Assembly: GCA_030220185.1 (NCBI GenBank)
Contig: JASPKZ010002333.1
Location: 620,001-684,000, forward strand
Source of the DNA: Diploptera punctata
Taxonomy: Eukaryota > Arthropoda > Insecta > Blattodea > Blaberidae
Reading direction: 5' to 3'
DNA length: 64,000 bases
Shown: piece after piece, positions 27,601-33,892 of the stretch
How the letters are laid out: every line of letters begins with the position of its first letter
Numbering within the stretch: position 1 is the stretch's first letter
The notes under the pieces: model-generated
The model's input: only the letters and a program-made list of their open reading frames with translations
Database searches by the model: none
What the model was told of the DNA's origin: nothing
Position numbers and translations under genes: made by a program

Positions 27601-29850
27601 TGGTGAATAGCTGTATGCTGCTTTTGGTATTCTATTCTCAGTCATCCTTGCCAAATGCTCTTTCCAATTTGTTCTGTATTTAACTATTGTTGTGTTTAAT
27701 TCCTCTACTTTTAGTTGCTGTCTTATTTCTGTGTTATGTTTATTGTCTGTTCTTTGATATCCTGCTATTAATTTGAGGAATTTCATTTCAGCAGCTTGTA
27801 TTCTGGCAGATTGTTGTGTTGTCACTGTCCATGTTTCGGATCCATAAGTAATAATAGTCACTGCCATTGTCTTGTATAATTTCATTATAGAGTCTTTCCT
27901 GGCTTAATTTTTCAAAGTTCCTTTTTAATGTTCCTGTTATATAATTAAACGTATTTAAGTTTGTTATTTATATATGTTTCCGCTGTGTATGATATTTCAC
28001 AACCTAGGAAGTTATATCTTACCACTTGTTCTATTGGTTTATTTTCTAATATTATCTTTGTACGAACTGGATGAGCACCCTTGAAGGCCACTGTTTTTTA
28101 TTTTTCTGATGATATTTCTATGTTGTATTTTTTGATATTTCATTTAGTTTATAGTAGATGCTTTAAAATGTAAATTCATATCTTGCCTAGAATCTTGAGT
28201 ATATCCAGTTGTTTATATACTACTTTTGCTGTGTTTGTCTGTTGAAATTAATTATTTTAATCTTCATGGTATTGTAAAACTGTTATTATAATGAAAAGAG
28301 TCCAAATGAGCATTTGCATTGATGATTGAGGAATAGGTTAGTCGGTACCTGAGTTTGAACCCTGAACCTCTCGAAGAAAAGTCTCAAATGCTACTTGCTC
28401 GGTTGACTGAATATTATTTCACTGTATAAGTTACAAATGATTGCCTCAATGGTGTTGCAGTTGACATGTATACTGGTCCCTGACTATACCATAGAAATTA
28501 AACCTGGCTGGGATCGATTGATTTTTTTAGGATGGAAAAATCCAAGGAGCAAGTCCTCCAGGAGGGACTTTAAGCCATGGGCCCTGAGTCTGAAGATTTT
28601 TAGGCTCGTAAAAGATCCTTAAACCTGAATAAAAATGCCTCTAAGCATTAGTTGCCAGATAGATGTCTCATTGAGTCGGTGTGTTGACCACATACCATTC
28701 ATGACATTACGGGCATTAAAGTAACTAAACTAACCTGGTCTAGTAACTCCTAACAAAGAAGAGGCTATGGCTCAACATTGGGATATGTCATTATAGATAT
28801 AGAATATGGAATAGAAGGGCAATCTGAGAAGGGCAATCTAGTAGCTACTTGCTATGAGAACTAGCAAAATTTTATTGAGAAAACTGAAACTAAGGTTGAA
28901 GGTCTGTGTCGTGCTAACTATATGACTTCTTGTAGTATATTCAGCTATTCAGTGACAACAACCAAATCAGTCAGCTTTAGTTCTTTAGAACTATCGTGCC
29001 ACAGACTTTCGTAAGATCTTCTTCACTTCTTGGTTTAAACATTAATTGCCTATTCATATCTTCACTAATAGATCTTCCGAGGACATCTGACATCTCTTCT
29101 TCCTCTCGGAAAATAATTTAAGATTTTATTTGGTAATCTACTTTCTTCCATTCTTTCTACATGTTCTTTCCACTGATTCTTGTTGTTAAATATCTTTTCT
29201 TTTATGGAATAGATCTGCAGTTCTTCATGGATATCCTCATTTCTTATCTGGTCCATTCTAGTGCATCCTTTTACTCTTCTTAAAAATGTCATCTCGGCTG
29301 CTCGGATTTTACTTTCTTGTTTGGTGGTGATAATCCAAGATTCACTCCCATACAAAAGGAAGGGACTGCCATTGTTTTATAAAATTTTAATTTTGTTTGT
29401 TTATGGGCTTTATAATTCAATGTTCTATTTATTGTGCCACAAATAGTTTGAAACTGATGAGTTTTATGTTCAATATCTTTATTGTATCCATAGCTGATAT
29501 CACATCCTAAATATTTAAAGTGGGATACTTGTTCAATGATTTTGTCTCTAATTATTATTTTTGCATGCAGAGTAAGTTATTTTGTTTAATTGCTATGTAT
29601 TTATTTGCTTTCAGCACCAGCTCCAACAGCAGATAATGGCTGTGATACAAAACTGTTTGATCTGGCAAAATCAGTGCATTGGATAGTTGATGAAGGACAA
29701 GAAGGAACATTGACTCTTCCAGGAGGTGTTGCAAAGAAGAGACGGAAAATAGGCGAGAAGAGTGGTGAAGATAGTGAGGATGATGATCTGTCTGGTGCAC
29801 CCCCTGTCAATGACATTTACAGACAGAGACAACAGAAGCGAGTTAAATGA
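9587..29850 (+). CDS. CSTF3: Cleavage stimulation factor subunit 3, C-terminal 210 residues (4 exons)
   Basis: CSTF3 (suppressor of forked in Drosophila, Rna14 in yeast) is the HAT-repeat scaffold of CstF, which binds the GU-rich element downstream of poly(A) sites and drives pre-mRNA 3' end cleavage in the nucleus. Exons 9587-9675, 19037-19209, 22604-22738 and 29615-29850 join in frame (89+173+135+236 = 633 bases, 210 codons plus TGA), all with GT donors and AG acceptors. Landmarks in order are [19 protein letters not shown] (end of the HAT-C region), [10 protein letters not shown] and [17 protein letters not shown] (proline-rich linker), [18 protein letters not shown] (the helix region that in Rna14/CstF-77 contacts CstF-64), and the basic end [18 protein letters not shown] cluster could serve nuclear import. 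Vertebrate CSTF3 has about 717 residues, so some 500 N-terminal residues are encoded left of the window. Introns are 9,361, 3,394 and 6,876 bp and full of transposons. Confidence 0.95.
9708..9833 (-). repeat. Penelope-like terminal arm (left, paired with 12166-12299)
   Basis: Inverted complement of 12166-12299. The shared blocks include AATTTATAAATTGAGTTGGA, ACATCTCACCTCGTAAAGTT and TTCATCATCAGTCAAATTCC. The pair encloses about 2.3 kb that holds a tRNA-like module and the mariner-type element. On the minus strand it carries a hammerhead-like core, CTGATGA at 9804-9810 and GAAA at 9783-9786. Confidence 0.65.
9834..10378. other. Intron interior of the Penelope-bounded block
   Basis: Nothing recognised except AT-rich sequence. 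A minus-strand 86-codon frame at 10021-10281 has no family resemblance that I can see. Confidence 0.3.
10379..10500 (-). repeat. tRNA-like module with inverted AGAGAAAAATTT arms
   Basis: On the minus strand the tRNA-like core spans 10468-10393: box A TAGCTCAGTTGGTAGAGCAC, box B GGTTCGAGTCC, and a 3' TCTAGGCG pairing with the 5' CGCCTCGG apart from one mismatch. The arms are AAGAGAAAAATTTTCG (10379-10394) and GCAAATTTTTCTCTT (10483-10497). The anticodon stem pairs best with the loop CCGGAAA, which lacks the universal U33, arguing against a functional tRNA. Confidence 0.75.
10602..11886 (+). mobile_element. Mariner/Tc1-superfamily element, 1,285 bp with TIRs and TA duplication
   Basis: The termini are near-identical inverted repeats: left TTGGGCTTCCAATATAAAC and, read inward from the right, CCGGGCTTCCAATATAAAAC. 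Similarity continues through GCCTCA(C/T)GG(G/A)GTTTCACCC. TA dinucleotides at 10600-10601 and 11887-11888 are the expected target duplication. It lies inside the long CSTF3 intron, sense to the gene. The transposase is interrupted, so this is probably not autonomous. Confidence 0.88.
10732..11760 (+). pseudogene. Mariner-type transposase, frameshifted
   Basis: The N-terminal frame 10732-11163 starts [20 protein letters not shown] and holds a helix-turn-helix region ([38 protein letters not shown]). The catalytic frame 11156-11725 gives the first Asp in [11 protein letters not shown], the second in [12 protein letters not shown], and a third in [17 protein letters not shown]. Thirty-eight residues separate the second and third Asp, more than the 34 of classical mariners. 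A frame change occurs at about 11118-11160 and another near 11690, after which a remnant of the C-terminus continues in another frame. These breaks make it a pseudogene. Its neighbours are the TIRs at 10602 and 11886. Confidence 0.85.
12060..12300 (-). repeat. Penelope-like element C-terminus and terminal arm (right)
   Basis: The minus strand at about 12180-12110 reads [20 protein letters not shown], matching the C-terminal end of Penelope-like proteins elsewhere in the window (for example WKFVGQPSDGAEV at 40178-40822). The plus strand at 12166-12299 is the inverted partner of 9708-9833 and has CTGATGA at 12202-12208, a GAAG/CTTC stem and GAAA at 12226-12229, a hammerhead-like core. Confidence 0.6.
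12301..12879. other. AT-rich intron
   Basis: No gene or complete repeat recognised in this part of the CSTF3 intron. Confidence 0.35.
12880..13105 (+). repeat. Composite unit with internal tRNA-like module
   Basis: The left part (GTTGAGTCCCTTCATGTCTT, GAAGCCATTCAATGTGTATT, AATGTGGGAACAAGAGAGTA) matches the units at 23663-24507. It leads into a tRNA-like core at 13021-13093 with a perfect 7-bp acceptor pairing (GCCTGAA with TTCAGGC), box A TTAGCTCAGTGGTCAGAGC and box B GGTTCGATTCC. The anticodon loop reads ACGGAAA, with C at the position that is U33 in real tRNAs. The tRNA-like part is internal, not at the 5' end as in ordinary SINEs. Confidence 0.7.
13106..13382. repeat. Near-perfect 120-bp palindrome of Penelope terminus
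   Basis: Arms 13106-13225 and 13263-13382 are reverse complements over 120 bp with very few mismatches, separated by 37 bp. The arm sequence (ACTCACCTCATACTTCTTAA, TTGTGACATTCTCAAT) is the 3' end of the Penelope-like element seen at 40133-40260. A boundary motif AACCTCATAGTGTTATTTCC follows at 13389. Confidence 0.85.
13522..13652. repeat. 63-bp palindrome built from half a tRNA-like module
   Basis: Arms 13522-13584 and 13590-13652 are perfect reverse complements around the loop AACCC. Each arm runs through AGAGAAAAACTTATGCCTGA into the T arm of the tRNA-like core and stops in box B, so the palindrome joins two 3' halves of the module head to head. Flanking copies of CTTTAGCTTCTTAATATTA lie on both sides. 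Confidence 0.85.
13700..13998. other. AT-rich intron
   Basis: Nothing recognised apart from short repeated TTAATATTAATTTAA blocks near 13700-13740. Confidence 0.3.
13999..14325. repeat. Inverted pair of decayed tRNA-like modules
   Basis: The left arm, about 13999-14130, has an antisense box B (TTTGAACCCTGGACCC), then CTAGTTCTACGTGCTAACAT and CATTACACCATTCAAATG. The right arm, about 14170-14325, is its reverse complement (GAATGGTGTAATGGACAGCA, GTATGTAGAACTAGGAGTCC). The centre holds about 40 bp of other sequence. The outer ends carry GAATGAAAAATTAA-like and inverted arms. Confidence 0.75.
14330..16055. other. AT-rich intron with repeat scraps
   Basis: Contains a fragment of the tRNA-like module (antisense) at 15215-15257 that breaks off in box B, and a boundary-like motif GGAAATAACACTATGATG at 15367. 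T-rich stretches at 15430-15650 give a chance frame. A degenerate SINE-3-like stretch lies at about 14705-14780. No gene is seen. Confidence 0.35.
16060..16935 (-). pseudogene. Penelope-like element, GIY-YIG region and 3' end, decayed
   Basis: The minus strand has [20 protein letters not shown] (about 16880-16815) and [16 protein letters not shown] sequence, then a GIY-YIG linker region and [20 protein letters not shown] (about 16484-16425), all paralleling 40178-40822. Downstream on the minus strand is a hammerhead-like core, CTGAAGA at 16158-16164, a GGGCT/AGCCC stem, and GAAA at 16137-16140. Stops and shifts make it non-functional. Confidence 0.7.
16950..18490 (-). pseudogene. LINE RNase H and zinc-knuckle region, split by insertion
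   Basis: On the minus strand: [19 protein letters not shown] (about 18450-18390, the RNase H start), [11 protein letters not shown] (about 17560-17520), [21 protein letters not shown] in part (about 17455-17385; the conserved His and Asp motif of RNase H), then [16 protein letters not shown] and [15 protein letters not shown] (about 17140-17000), the Cys/His cluster after RNase H in I/Jockey/R1-type LINEs. The domain is cut by the tandem tRNA-like array at 17580-18300. Confidence 0.75.
17580..18300 (-). repeat. Three tandem tRNA-like module units (period about 292-300 bp)
   Basis: Copies begin near 17582, 17874 and 18174 with TTATTATTAATTTAACACTT. Each has AGAGAAAAATTATACACTCA, an antisense tRNA-like core (box B GGGTTTGAACCCAGGACC, loop CTAGAAA, box A CTACCACTGAGCTACCTGAG), then GAAAATTTTTCTCTTATACA and a linker with CTACGTACATTTGCTCGATC. 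The first copy lacks the 13 bp of the left arm and the third is cut after the tRNA part. The high identity between copies suggests recent duplication. The array sits inside the LINE RNase H relic. Confidence 0.85.
18640..18990. repeat. Inverted repeat of Penelope-type terminus with SINE-2 in its loop
   Basis: The left arm at about 18645-18718 (TTATATTATTTTTAGTCTGA, TTACCTCAATATTAATGTTG) is the reverse complement of about 18910-18985. The loop holds a partial plus-strand SINE-2 (18728-18905: TAGCGGCTCCAGGTTGAGGA, GACATGCTAACCACATGTCA). A boundary motif, AACCTCAAAATATCACTTCC, follows. The same arms occur at 33340-33550 and 39790-40070. Confidence 0.75.
19037..19209 (+). CDS. CSTF3: CSTF3 exon, linker with MIPFKP motif
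   Basis: Acceptor TTGCAG at 19031-19036 and donor GTAATA at 19210. The exon completes the Arg codon and reads [15 protein letters not shown] through [12 protein letters not shown] to HPVP, ending after one base of a Gly codon. MIPF(K/Q)P and HPVPGGVFP are hallmarks of the region after the HAT repeats. Confidence 0.95.
19247..19375 (-). repeat. SINE-2 fragment, inverted
   Basis: Matches the SINE-2 tail in reverse: TCTAGAAGGACC, CCAGCCAGCTGCTGGCCTCA and ATGATCGTCCAGCCAGTATA. It lies just downstream of the second visible CSTF3 exon. Confidence 0.55.
19550..20160 (-). repeat. Penelope-like 3' ends, two decayed copies
   Basis: At 19557 the boundary motif GGAAATAACACTATGGGG begins a stretch with GACTAGTTTCAAAGGCAATT and a protein-end remnant. 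At 19890-20160 a second copy has CTTACCTCATAGTTTATGTT, then on the minus strand [24 protein letters not shown] sequence, ending in TTCATAATATTATTTCCTAT. Both are relics in the CSTF3 intron. Confidence 0.55.
20277..20635 (+). repeat. SINE-2 (tRNA-derived), near full length
   Basis: The head has box A AGCCGAGCAGTTTAAGGC and box B GGTTCGAGCCC, then GGGGGAAGAAGTATTCTCAT, GGTAGCTACAATATGTAGTG and the tail GGCCTGTTGCACCATGGAG. The head resembles a class II tRNA (Ser/Leu type). Confidence 0.75.
20964..21345 (+). repeat. SINE-1 (tRNA-derived)
   Basis: The head GTCCACCGCTGTGGTCTCGG with box A GGGGTAGCGTGCTGCC and box B GGTTCGATCCC, then GGGTGAGGTTTTATCGGGG, CCTGTAAGACAAATGTCAGG and GGTCCCCGAAATCATATGGC. 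Its end diverges from copies such as 50993-51299. Five copies of the family are visible in the window. Confidence 0.8.
21346..22560. other. AT-rich intron with a short direct repeat
   Basis: Two copies of a 37-bp unit (ATTTTATCAC(C/T)AATT(G/A)GTCT, then CGGCCTCCTGTT) lie at about 21981-22052. Nothing else is recognised before the third visible CSTF3 exon. Confidence 0.4.
22604..22738 (+). CDS. CSTF3: CSTF3 exon, PPP and CstF-64-binding region
   Basis: Acceptor TTTCAG ending at 22603 and donor GTAAGT at 22739. It reads [20 protein letters not shown] then [19 protein letters not shown], ending QLPET plus one base. The helical [11 protein letters not shown] stretch corresponds to the start of the segment that packs on the CstF-64 hinge in characterised homologues. 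Confidence 0.94.
22965..23215 (+). pseudogene. LINE reverse transcriptase C-terminal fragment
   Basis: The plus strand reads [20 protein letters not shown] and [18 protein letters not shown], the YGxExW region after the RT core in RTE-like LINEs. It is short and broken, within the CSTF3 intron. Confidence 0.55.
23216..23662. other. AT-rich intron
   Basis: Contains at 23262-23355 a small cluster of CCAGTA/TACTGGAT direct and inverted motifs (GGATATCCAGTA, ATACTGGATAA, AGCCGGATACTGGAT). No family is assigned. Confidence 0.35.
23663..24507. repeat. Tandem-plus-inverted array of tRNA-like composite units
   Basis: Unit 1 (23663-23993) and unit 2 (23996-24217) are direct copies starting ATTAAATTAATATTAAGAAG; unit 3 (24218-24507) is an inverted copy of unit 1. 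tRNA-like cores lie at 23767-23839 (minus), 24092-24164 (minus) and 24400-24472 (plus). Each has box B GGTTCGATTCC, the anticodon stem TCAGC/GCTGA with loop AC(G/A)GAAA, and AAATTTTTCTCTTTACCATT beside it. The junction at 24217/24218 makes a large palindrome. Near identity of the copies points to a recent event. Confidence 0.85.
24508..25309. other. AT-rich intron, unassigned
   Basis: Contains a duplicated TACTCCTACTTACCTAACCA (about 24500-24560). A 72-codon plus-strand frame, 24877-25095, looks protein-like in composition ([20 protein letters not shown]) but matches nothing I recognise. Confidence 0.3.
25640..25880 (-). repeat. tRNA-like module unit, same family as 17580-18300
   Basis: Begins TTTATTATTAATTTAATATT, then AGAGAAAAACATACACTCAG, an antisense tRNA-like core with box B GGGTTTGAACCCAGGACC and box A CTACCAACTGAGCTACCTGA, then GAAAATTTTTCTCTTATACA and CCTTGCTCGATCATGCAAAC. 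It differs from the array copies at several positions, so it is an older or independent copy. Confidence 0.75.
25900..26570 (+). repeat. Four-copy tandem repeat, period about 166 bp
   Basis: GGAATCTTT(C/G)AACG anchors start at 25921, 26087, 26254 and 26419. Each copy continues TTTTCACCCACTTA, ATTGGATCGACTTGAAA, TTTGTATACTTGTAAAGGAC, GTGACAATACAATAATTTCA and CCTGGCCAGAATCATCAGAA. The block ends against the tRNA-Tyr-like sequence at 26611. The unit resembles the 5' part of Helitron-like repeats at 39.2 and 44.6 kb only loosely. Confidence 0.8.
26611..26712 (+). pseudogene. tRNA-Tyr-like pseudogene with intron remnant
   Basis: GAGCTCAGTTGGTAGAGCAG is a box A; GGTCACTGGTTCAAATC is a T arm with box B. 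Between them the anticodon region GAACTCTAG is separated from ATCCATAGG by an insert of about 18 nt, the place where nuclear tRNA-Tyr genes carry their intron. The anticodon appears as CTA rather than GTA and the 5' acceptor stem does not pair with the 3' CTGGGAGGA end. A run of T follows at 26700-26712, a Pol III terminator if transcribed. It may be the head of a SINE. Confidence 0.55.
26823..27312. repeat. Foldback element with about 200-bp inverted arms
   Basis: Arms at about 26823-27028 and 27113-27312 are reverse complements with small differences: AATAGTTTTAAAAAACTAAA with TTTAGTTTTTAAAACTATT, CATCTCCAACACATATAGAA with CTATATGTGTTGGAGATG, and TTTTACCATCAAAAAGC with CTTTTGATGGTAAAA. The loop is about 85 bp. 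No coding sequence; a MITE-like or foldback element. Confidence 0.75.
27313..27415 (+). repeat. Deleted tRNA-like module fragment
   Basis: TTTATTGGGAATTTAAACAA with TTATAAAGCCAGTAGGGC is the linker of the 17580-18300 units. It jumps directly to GGGTTCAAACCCCAGTCTGA (box B) and TTCAAATATAAATTGTACCT. The box A half is missing. Confidence 0.6.
27500..28165 (-). pseudogene. LINE 3' end (reverse transcriptase C-terminal part)
   Basis: The minus strand shows [32 protein letters not shown] (about 28110-27985) in broken frame, then a clean frame 27885-27532: [63 protein letters not shown]. The 3' tail is GATGAAGAAGAAGAA (read from 27508 leftwards), a microsatellite tail shared with the copies near 41.2 and 55.8 kb. 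Confidence 0.8.
28330..28810 (+). repeat. SINE-3 copy
   Basis: From 28488: AGAAATTAAACCTGGCTGGG, AAAATCCAAGGAGCAAGTCC, TCCAGGAGGGACTTTAAGCC, TTTTTAGGCTCGTAAAAGAT and TAGATGTCTCATTGAGTCGG, matching 43168-43505. The head at 28330-28390 is diverged. Confidence 0.65.
29040..29565 (-). pseudogene. LINE 3' fragment
   Basis: The minus-strand frame 29355-29065 reads [40 protein letters not shown] and [20 protein letters not shown]. Upstream in broken frame is [19 protein letters not shown] (about 29520-29460). It lies about 50 bp before the last CSTF3 splice acceptor. Confidence 0.8.
29615..29850 (+). CDS. CSTF3: CSTF3 last coding exon
   Basis: Acceptor TTTCAG at 29609-29614; the stop TGA ends at 29850. 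It encodes [20 protein letters not shown], then [11 protein letters not shown], a KKRRK basic cluster, an acidic EDSEDDDL run, and the conserved C-terminus [21 protein letters not shown] fragment ends about 50 bp upstream of this acceptor. Confidence 0.95.
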
Positions 29851-30463
29851 CTAAGGGGTCCCAGAGGGGAGGATGAAGGTGATACCACAAACATATAAGA
29901 AAGAATATAGATATACTATGTTGATCTTTAACAAACATCAGAGTATCTCTGATACACAATATTATACAGAAAGACTTCTTTTTAGAATGAACAATGAGTA
30001 AGGAAATATTAGTTATTTCCTGGTATCATTATCATTCCAAATGACACAAATAATTGGTGGTACAAATTAACTCAAATTCATTTAGGACTTTTATTTTTAA
30101 TTTCATTTTTTTTCTTGGGCTGTTGTAAATATTTATCATACAGCTCCCACATATAGGATTTCTGAAAATGAATTTTATTTTATACCTACAGAAATTGGAT
30201 AGTGCTATTGAAGCTAAATGTAGAGTAAACTGAACAAATATGTGATGTATATTTTTTAACTGTTGTGTGTTCCATAATGAAAATTTGTCAACATATAAAT
30301 AGAAAGATGTTTTGCATTAATTACAAATAGTCAGTTTATTATTTTTTAGAATTGAAGTAATTAAATAAATTATGCAGTTTCTTAAAGGCGTTTTATATAC
30401 GAATGATGGGTATGAGATGACTTTATCCAGAAAATACAACCAGACACTTATTAGCATAATAAA
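29851..30463 (+). other. CSTF3: CSTF3 3' UTR with poly(A) signals
   Basis: Sequence after the stop codon without other features. AATAAA hexamers lie at 30364-30369 and 30458-30463. The true cleavage site cannot be chosen without transcript data. SINE-2 and SINE-1 copies begin just beyond. Confidence 0.5.
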
Positions 30464-30548
30464 ACAGCTATTTCTGTTACAAGGATAATCACAATGATAT
30501 GAAATGAGTTTCTACACATGAAATTTATGCCAGTAATATAGTTTTCAT

Positions 30549-30870
30549 GCCCCGCACTGCAGCAAGTGGTTAAGGCAAGATGCCTTCGTGCAAAGCTATG
30601 GGACTTGCACTTGCTGGTTTGAGAAATTTTCTAATGGAATTTCGACCAATATGGGACATGTGTCCACCCAGAACTGTGAGGAATTTGGGTAGCTACAATA
30701 AGTAGCTGCTCTAGGTTGAAGAAACCAGCTATAACTGCTGGGAATCCGACCACATGTCACCCCTTCACTGGATGGATGATTGTCTTCTACTGTGATTAAC
30801 ACATGTAGATGTGAGACCAGGTGCTAGATTGTAGGCCAAGAGCTTTCTAGGCCTGTTGTGCTGAGGAGTT
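30549..30870 (+). repeat. SINE-2 copy
   Basis: GCAAGTGGTTAAGGCAAGAT (box A region), CTTGCACTTGCTGGTTTGAG (degenerate box B), GGGTAGCTACAATAAGTAGC and the tail CTTTCTAGGCCTGTTGTGCT. Confidence 0.75.
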
Positions 30871-30991
30871 TAATATAGTTTTCATATTTGAGGGTCCTTT
30901 AAAAAGCCACATATCTCTGACATGGGTTCGAAGTCTTTTAACTTTCCTTTAGAGAATCCATGTCCTCAATTTTTTCTCACTAACTAATATC

Positions 30992-31312
30992 ATGTCCTCC
31001 ACTATGGTCTTGAGATAGCATGCTGCCTTGTCATGCAGCAGGCCCGGGTTCAATTCCCAGTCAGAACGGGCTTCCTGGGTGAGGTTTATCCCAGGGTTTT
31101 TCCTCATCTGTAAGACAAATGTCGGTAGCTCTGAGGCCAAAAGGTCCCCGAACATCATCTGGCCATCATCATTATCCTTATCATCCCCGGTGTGGAAAGC
31201 AATGGGAAGCTACCACACCTATAATTCCCTAGTAAAGTTGCAAAGCATAGCATGAAAATGCTATGATTGCAGTGAAGGACCTGCCCTAAGGCAGAACACT
31301 ATAGAATGGAAT
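30992..31312 (+). repeat. SINE-1 copy
   Basis: CCTCCACTATGGTCTTGAGA head, box B GGTTCAATTCC, GTGAGGTTTATCCCAGGG, CTGTAAGACAAATGTCGGTA, GGAAGCTACCACACCTATAA and the tail GAAGGACCTGCCCTAAGGCA. Confidence 0.8.
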
Positions 31313-31735
31313 AGAACATGTATCATGACTTTGATTAGGATCAAATCTATAATCTATAGTTCCAAACTAGACACATTATTCTGATATTGTAAAGGTGATG
31401 AAAGATTTATCAAGAAAGAAATAGTCCCCATTTTCAAATGCTGTAATGCGTGTTTTATAATAATCATCATAATAATACTAATGGTAATAATAATAGAAGT
31501 GAAAAATAGCAATTGTGTAGAAAAGTCTTTTTCTTTTATGTCAATGTCTTGATTAATCAAACCATATTGTAACTATATGAAACATTGTAGGATAAGGCTG
31601 GTGAAGAGCCTGTAGAGATACAAAACAGAAGAAGTGGCAGTGGATTGTGCTTATAAGTCCTGGTTTCATTGAAAAAATGTGCCCGTAATTGAAATCTTCA
31701 ATTTGTCAGAAATATAGGATGACCACATGGTACTT
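31313..31735. other. AT-rich intergenic sequence
   Basis: No gene or repeat recognised apart from a short AAT-rich stretch around 31460-31500. Confidence 0.35.
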
Positions 31736-31739
31736 GGGT

Positions 31740-32058
31740 CCTGCGCCGTAGCCGAGTGGTTAAGGCAAGAAGCCTTGGCGCAGAGCTAGGGGACTTGCGC
31801 TGGTTTGAGTCCCCATGGGGGAAGAAATTTTCTCATTGAATTTCAGCCAGTATGGGACCGGTGCCCGCCCAGCATCGTGAGGCATTTGGGTAGCTACAAT
31901 AAGTAGTGACTCCAGGTTGAGATCAGCTATAACAGTTGGGGTACTCAACATGCTGACCACATGTCACCCCTACTTTGGCTTATGATTGTCTACCTCTGTT
32001 ACTAACACGTGGACATGAGGCCGGTTGGTAGGCCAAGGGCCTTCTAGGCCTGTCGTGC
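31740..32058 (+). repeat. SINE-2, best preserved copy
   Basis: Starts TGCGCCGTAGCCGAGTGGTT, with box A GTAGCCGAGTGGTTAAGGC and box B GGTTTGAGTCC, as in a Ser/Leu-type tRNA. Then GGGGGAAGAAATTTTCTCAT, CAGTATGGGACCGGTGCCCG, GACCACATGTCACCCCTAC and the tail GGCCTTCTAGGCCTGTCGTG. Confidence 0.82.
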
Positions 32059-32158
32059 TTGGAGTTTTTGGAGAGTTTTTACAGGTACTTGGAGATGAAT
32101 TATTCACAATGAGGGTAGAAAGGTCCTGGAATTAGGTTAAAACTGTCATCAGAAATTG

Positions 32159-32877
32159 TTCTGAGTTGCTTTTTTACTCACCTTATATTTCTTGACTTCC
32201 ATGCAGACCCAGGGTTTTGTCACTGCTTTTGTGACATTCTCGATGCAAAACCAAGTTCACAACTGCCTTCCAGTGGTTTTCTCTCCTGTAGATTGATTTC
32301 TGCGCCCTCTGATTGCTGACCGATTAACTTCCAACTCAATCCCCTCTCATTTTCACCGGGTATTTCAAAATTCATAGTTTTTTTTTTATTTTTGCATATG
32401 TAAATTTTCTCCCAAATTGTGAGTTCGTTTGGTTTTATTAACTGTTTAAGTAATTTAGCTGTAGTTTCAATTCTTTGTTTTTGTGACCAAACATGTGCAG
32501 CTATTGCACCTTAGAAATATTAAAAATGGAGAAACAGAAAATTCTGCAATAGCTGCACATGTTTGGTCAGAAAAACACAGAATTGAAACCAAGGCTAAAT
32601 TACTTAAACTAGAAAAACCAAGAGAACTCACAATTTACATATGCATAAAAATAAAACTATGAATTTTGAAATACCCGGTGAAAATGAGAGGGGATTGATT
32701 TGGAAGTTCATTGGTCAGCCATCAGAGAGTGCAGAAATCAATCTACAAGCTAGAAAACCCCTGGATGGCAGTTGTGAAGTTGGTTTTGCATCGAGAATGT
32801 CAAAAAAGCAGTGACAAAACCCTGGGTCTGCTTGGAAGTCAAGAAATATAAGGTGAGTAAAAAAAAACAACTCAGAA
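32159..32877. repeat. Inverted dimer of Penelope-like 3' ends (arms about 335-350 bp)
   Basis: Arms 32159-32508 and 32544-32877 are reverse complements with small indels around a 35-bp loop. Each arm carries the end of the GIY-YIG region and C-terminus; the plus-strand arm (32544-32810) reads MNFEIPGENERGLIWKFIGQ-like sequence and QPSESAEI, as at 40178-40822. The boundary motif AACCTCATAGTGTTATTTGC follows at 32891. Confidence 0.8.
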
Positions 32878-32891
32878 TAATTAAAATAAAC

Positions 32892-33335
32892 CTCATAGTG
32901 TTATTTGCTACTACATAACTTAATCAGAAATTGTGTTTGATGGAAGGCTCATAATTTTTACTATAACTAATTTCATTACTCTATGGAGTGGATCAATAAC
33001 AGGGTATCCAGCAAAAATGTGAATCTGACTTCCCTTATCAAAATATTGTATTCCCTGATCATAACTTTGTATTTACACAACTTTTAACAGCCTCCTCCAA
33101 ATTCCCAAATGTATTATATTAAGCCTCCGCCATCCCTGATAGCTCTCCAACACACATCTTTAAACAATATTTTTTAATATACTGATGTTCAAATGGGGAA
33201 TTCAATATGTTGGATAGTAAAGTGCATAGAATAAAAATGATTTGCCAAATAATAAAATTTAACTTTCAGTTTAGACAATATATTAATATTTAATTTTAAG
33301 AAGTTGTATTTTGAGGTTATTTTAATTATATTATT
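32892..33335. other. AT-rich intergenic sequence
   Basis: Nothing recognised between the two Penelope-type palindromes. Confidence 0.3.
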
Positions 33336-33339
33336 TTTA

Positions 33340-33550
33340 GTCTGAACATGTTACCTCAATCATATTTGAGATGTATGAAATTAATAATAAGAACATGTTA
33401 CCTCAATATTAATGTTGATTTGTTCTTGAACATGTTTCAAAACAATTCTGTTTTATCACGACGATAAAACAGAATTGTTTTGAAACATATTCAAGAACAA
33501 ATCAACATTAATATTGAGATAAGATGTTCAGACTAAAAATAATATAATTA
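33340..33550. repeat. Palindrome of Penelope-type terminus
   Basis: TTACCTCAATATTAATGTTG, TTCTTGAACATGTTTCAAAA and CAATTCTGTTTTATC (about 33392-33456) are mirrored by GATAAAACAGAATTG, TTTTGAAACATATTCAAGAA and CAACATTAATATTGAGATAA (about 33464-33530). The centre is very short. A partly duplicated GAACATGTTACCTCAAT lies to the left. Confidence 0.75.
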
Positions 33551-33892
33551 GACAATATATTAACTAATTTTAGATGTGAATACGACAGAAGCAGTGGGTG
33601 TTGGGCAAAATACATAATTCTGAAATATATTTTTAAGGGAAAAATATTTTAGGAATTTTGGTAAACAAATGTGAACTGCAAGCTAATTAAGATCACATAA
33701 TGTAACTGCAAAATCAGAAATTAAATATAGCAGCAAAAACTGAATGCTACATTCTAAAATTAAATCAAAATGGCAAGTGGCACAGATGAGATTTTTACAT
33801 TCACCCCTAGGTTTGATAAAAATGGACAAAAAAAACACAGATATATGCAATCAATTAAAAGTTTGAAATATAGTTGAATGAATTCAGAATTA

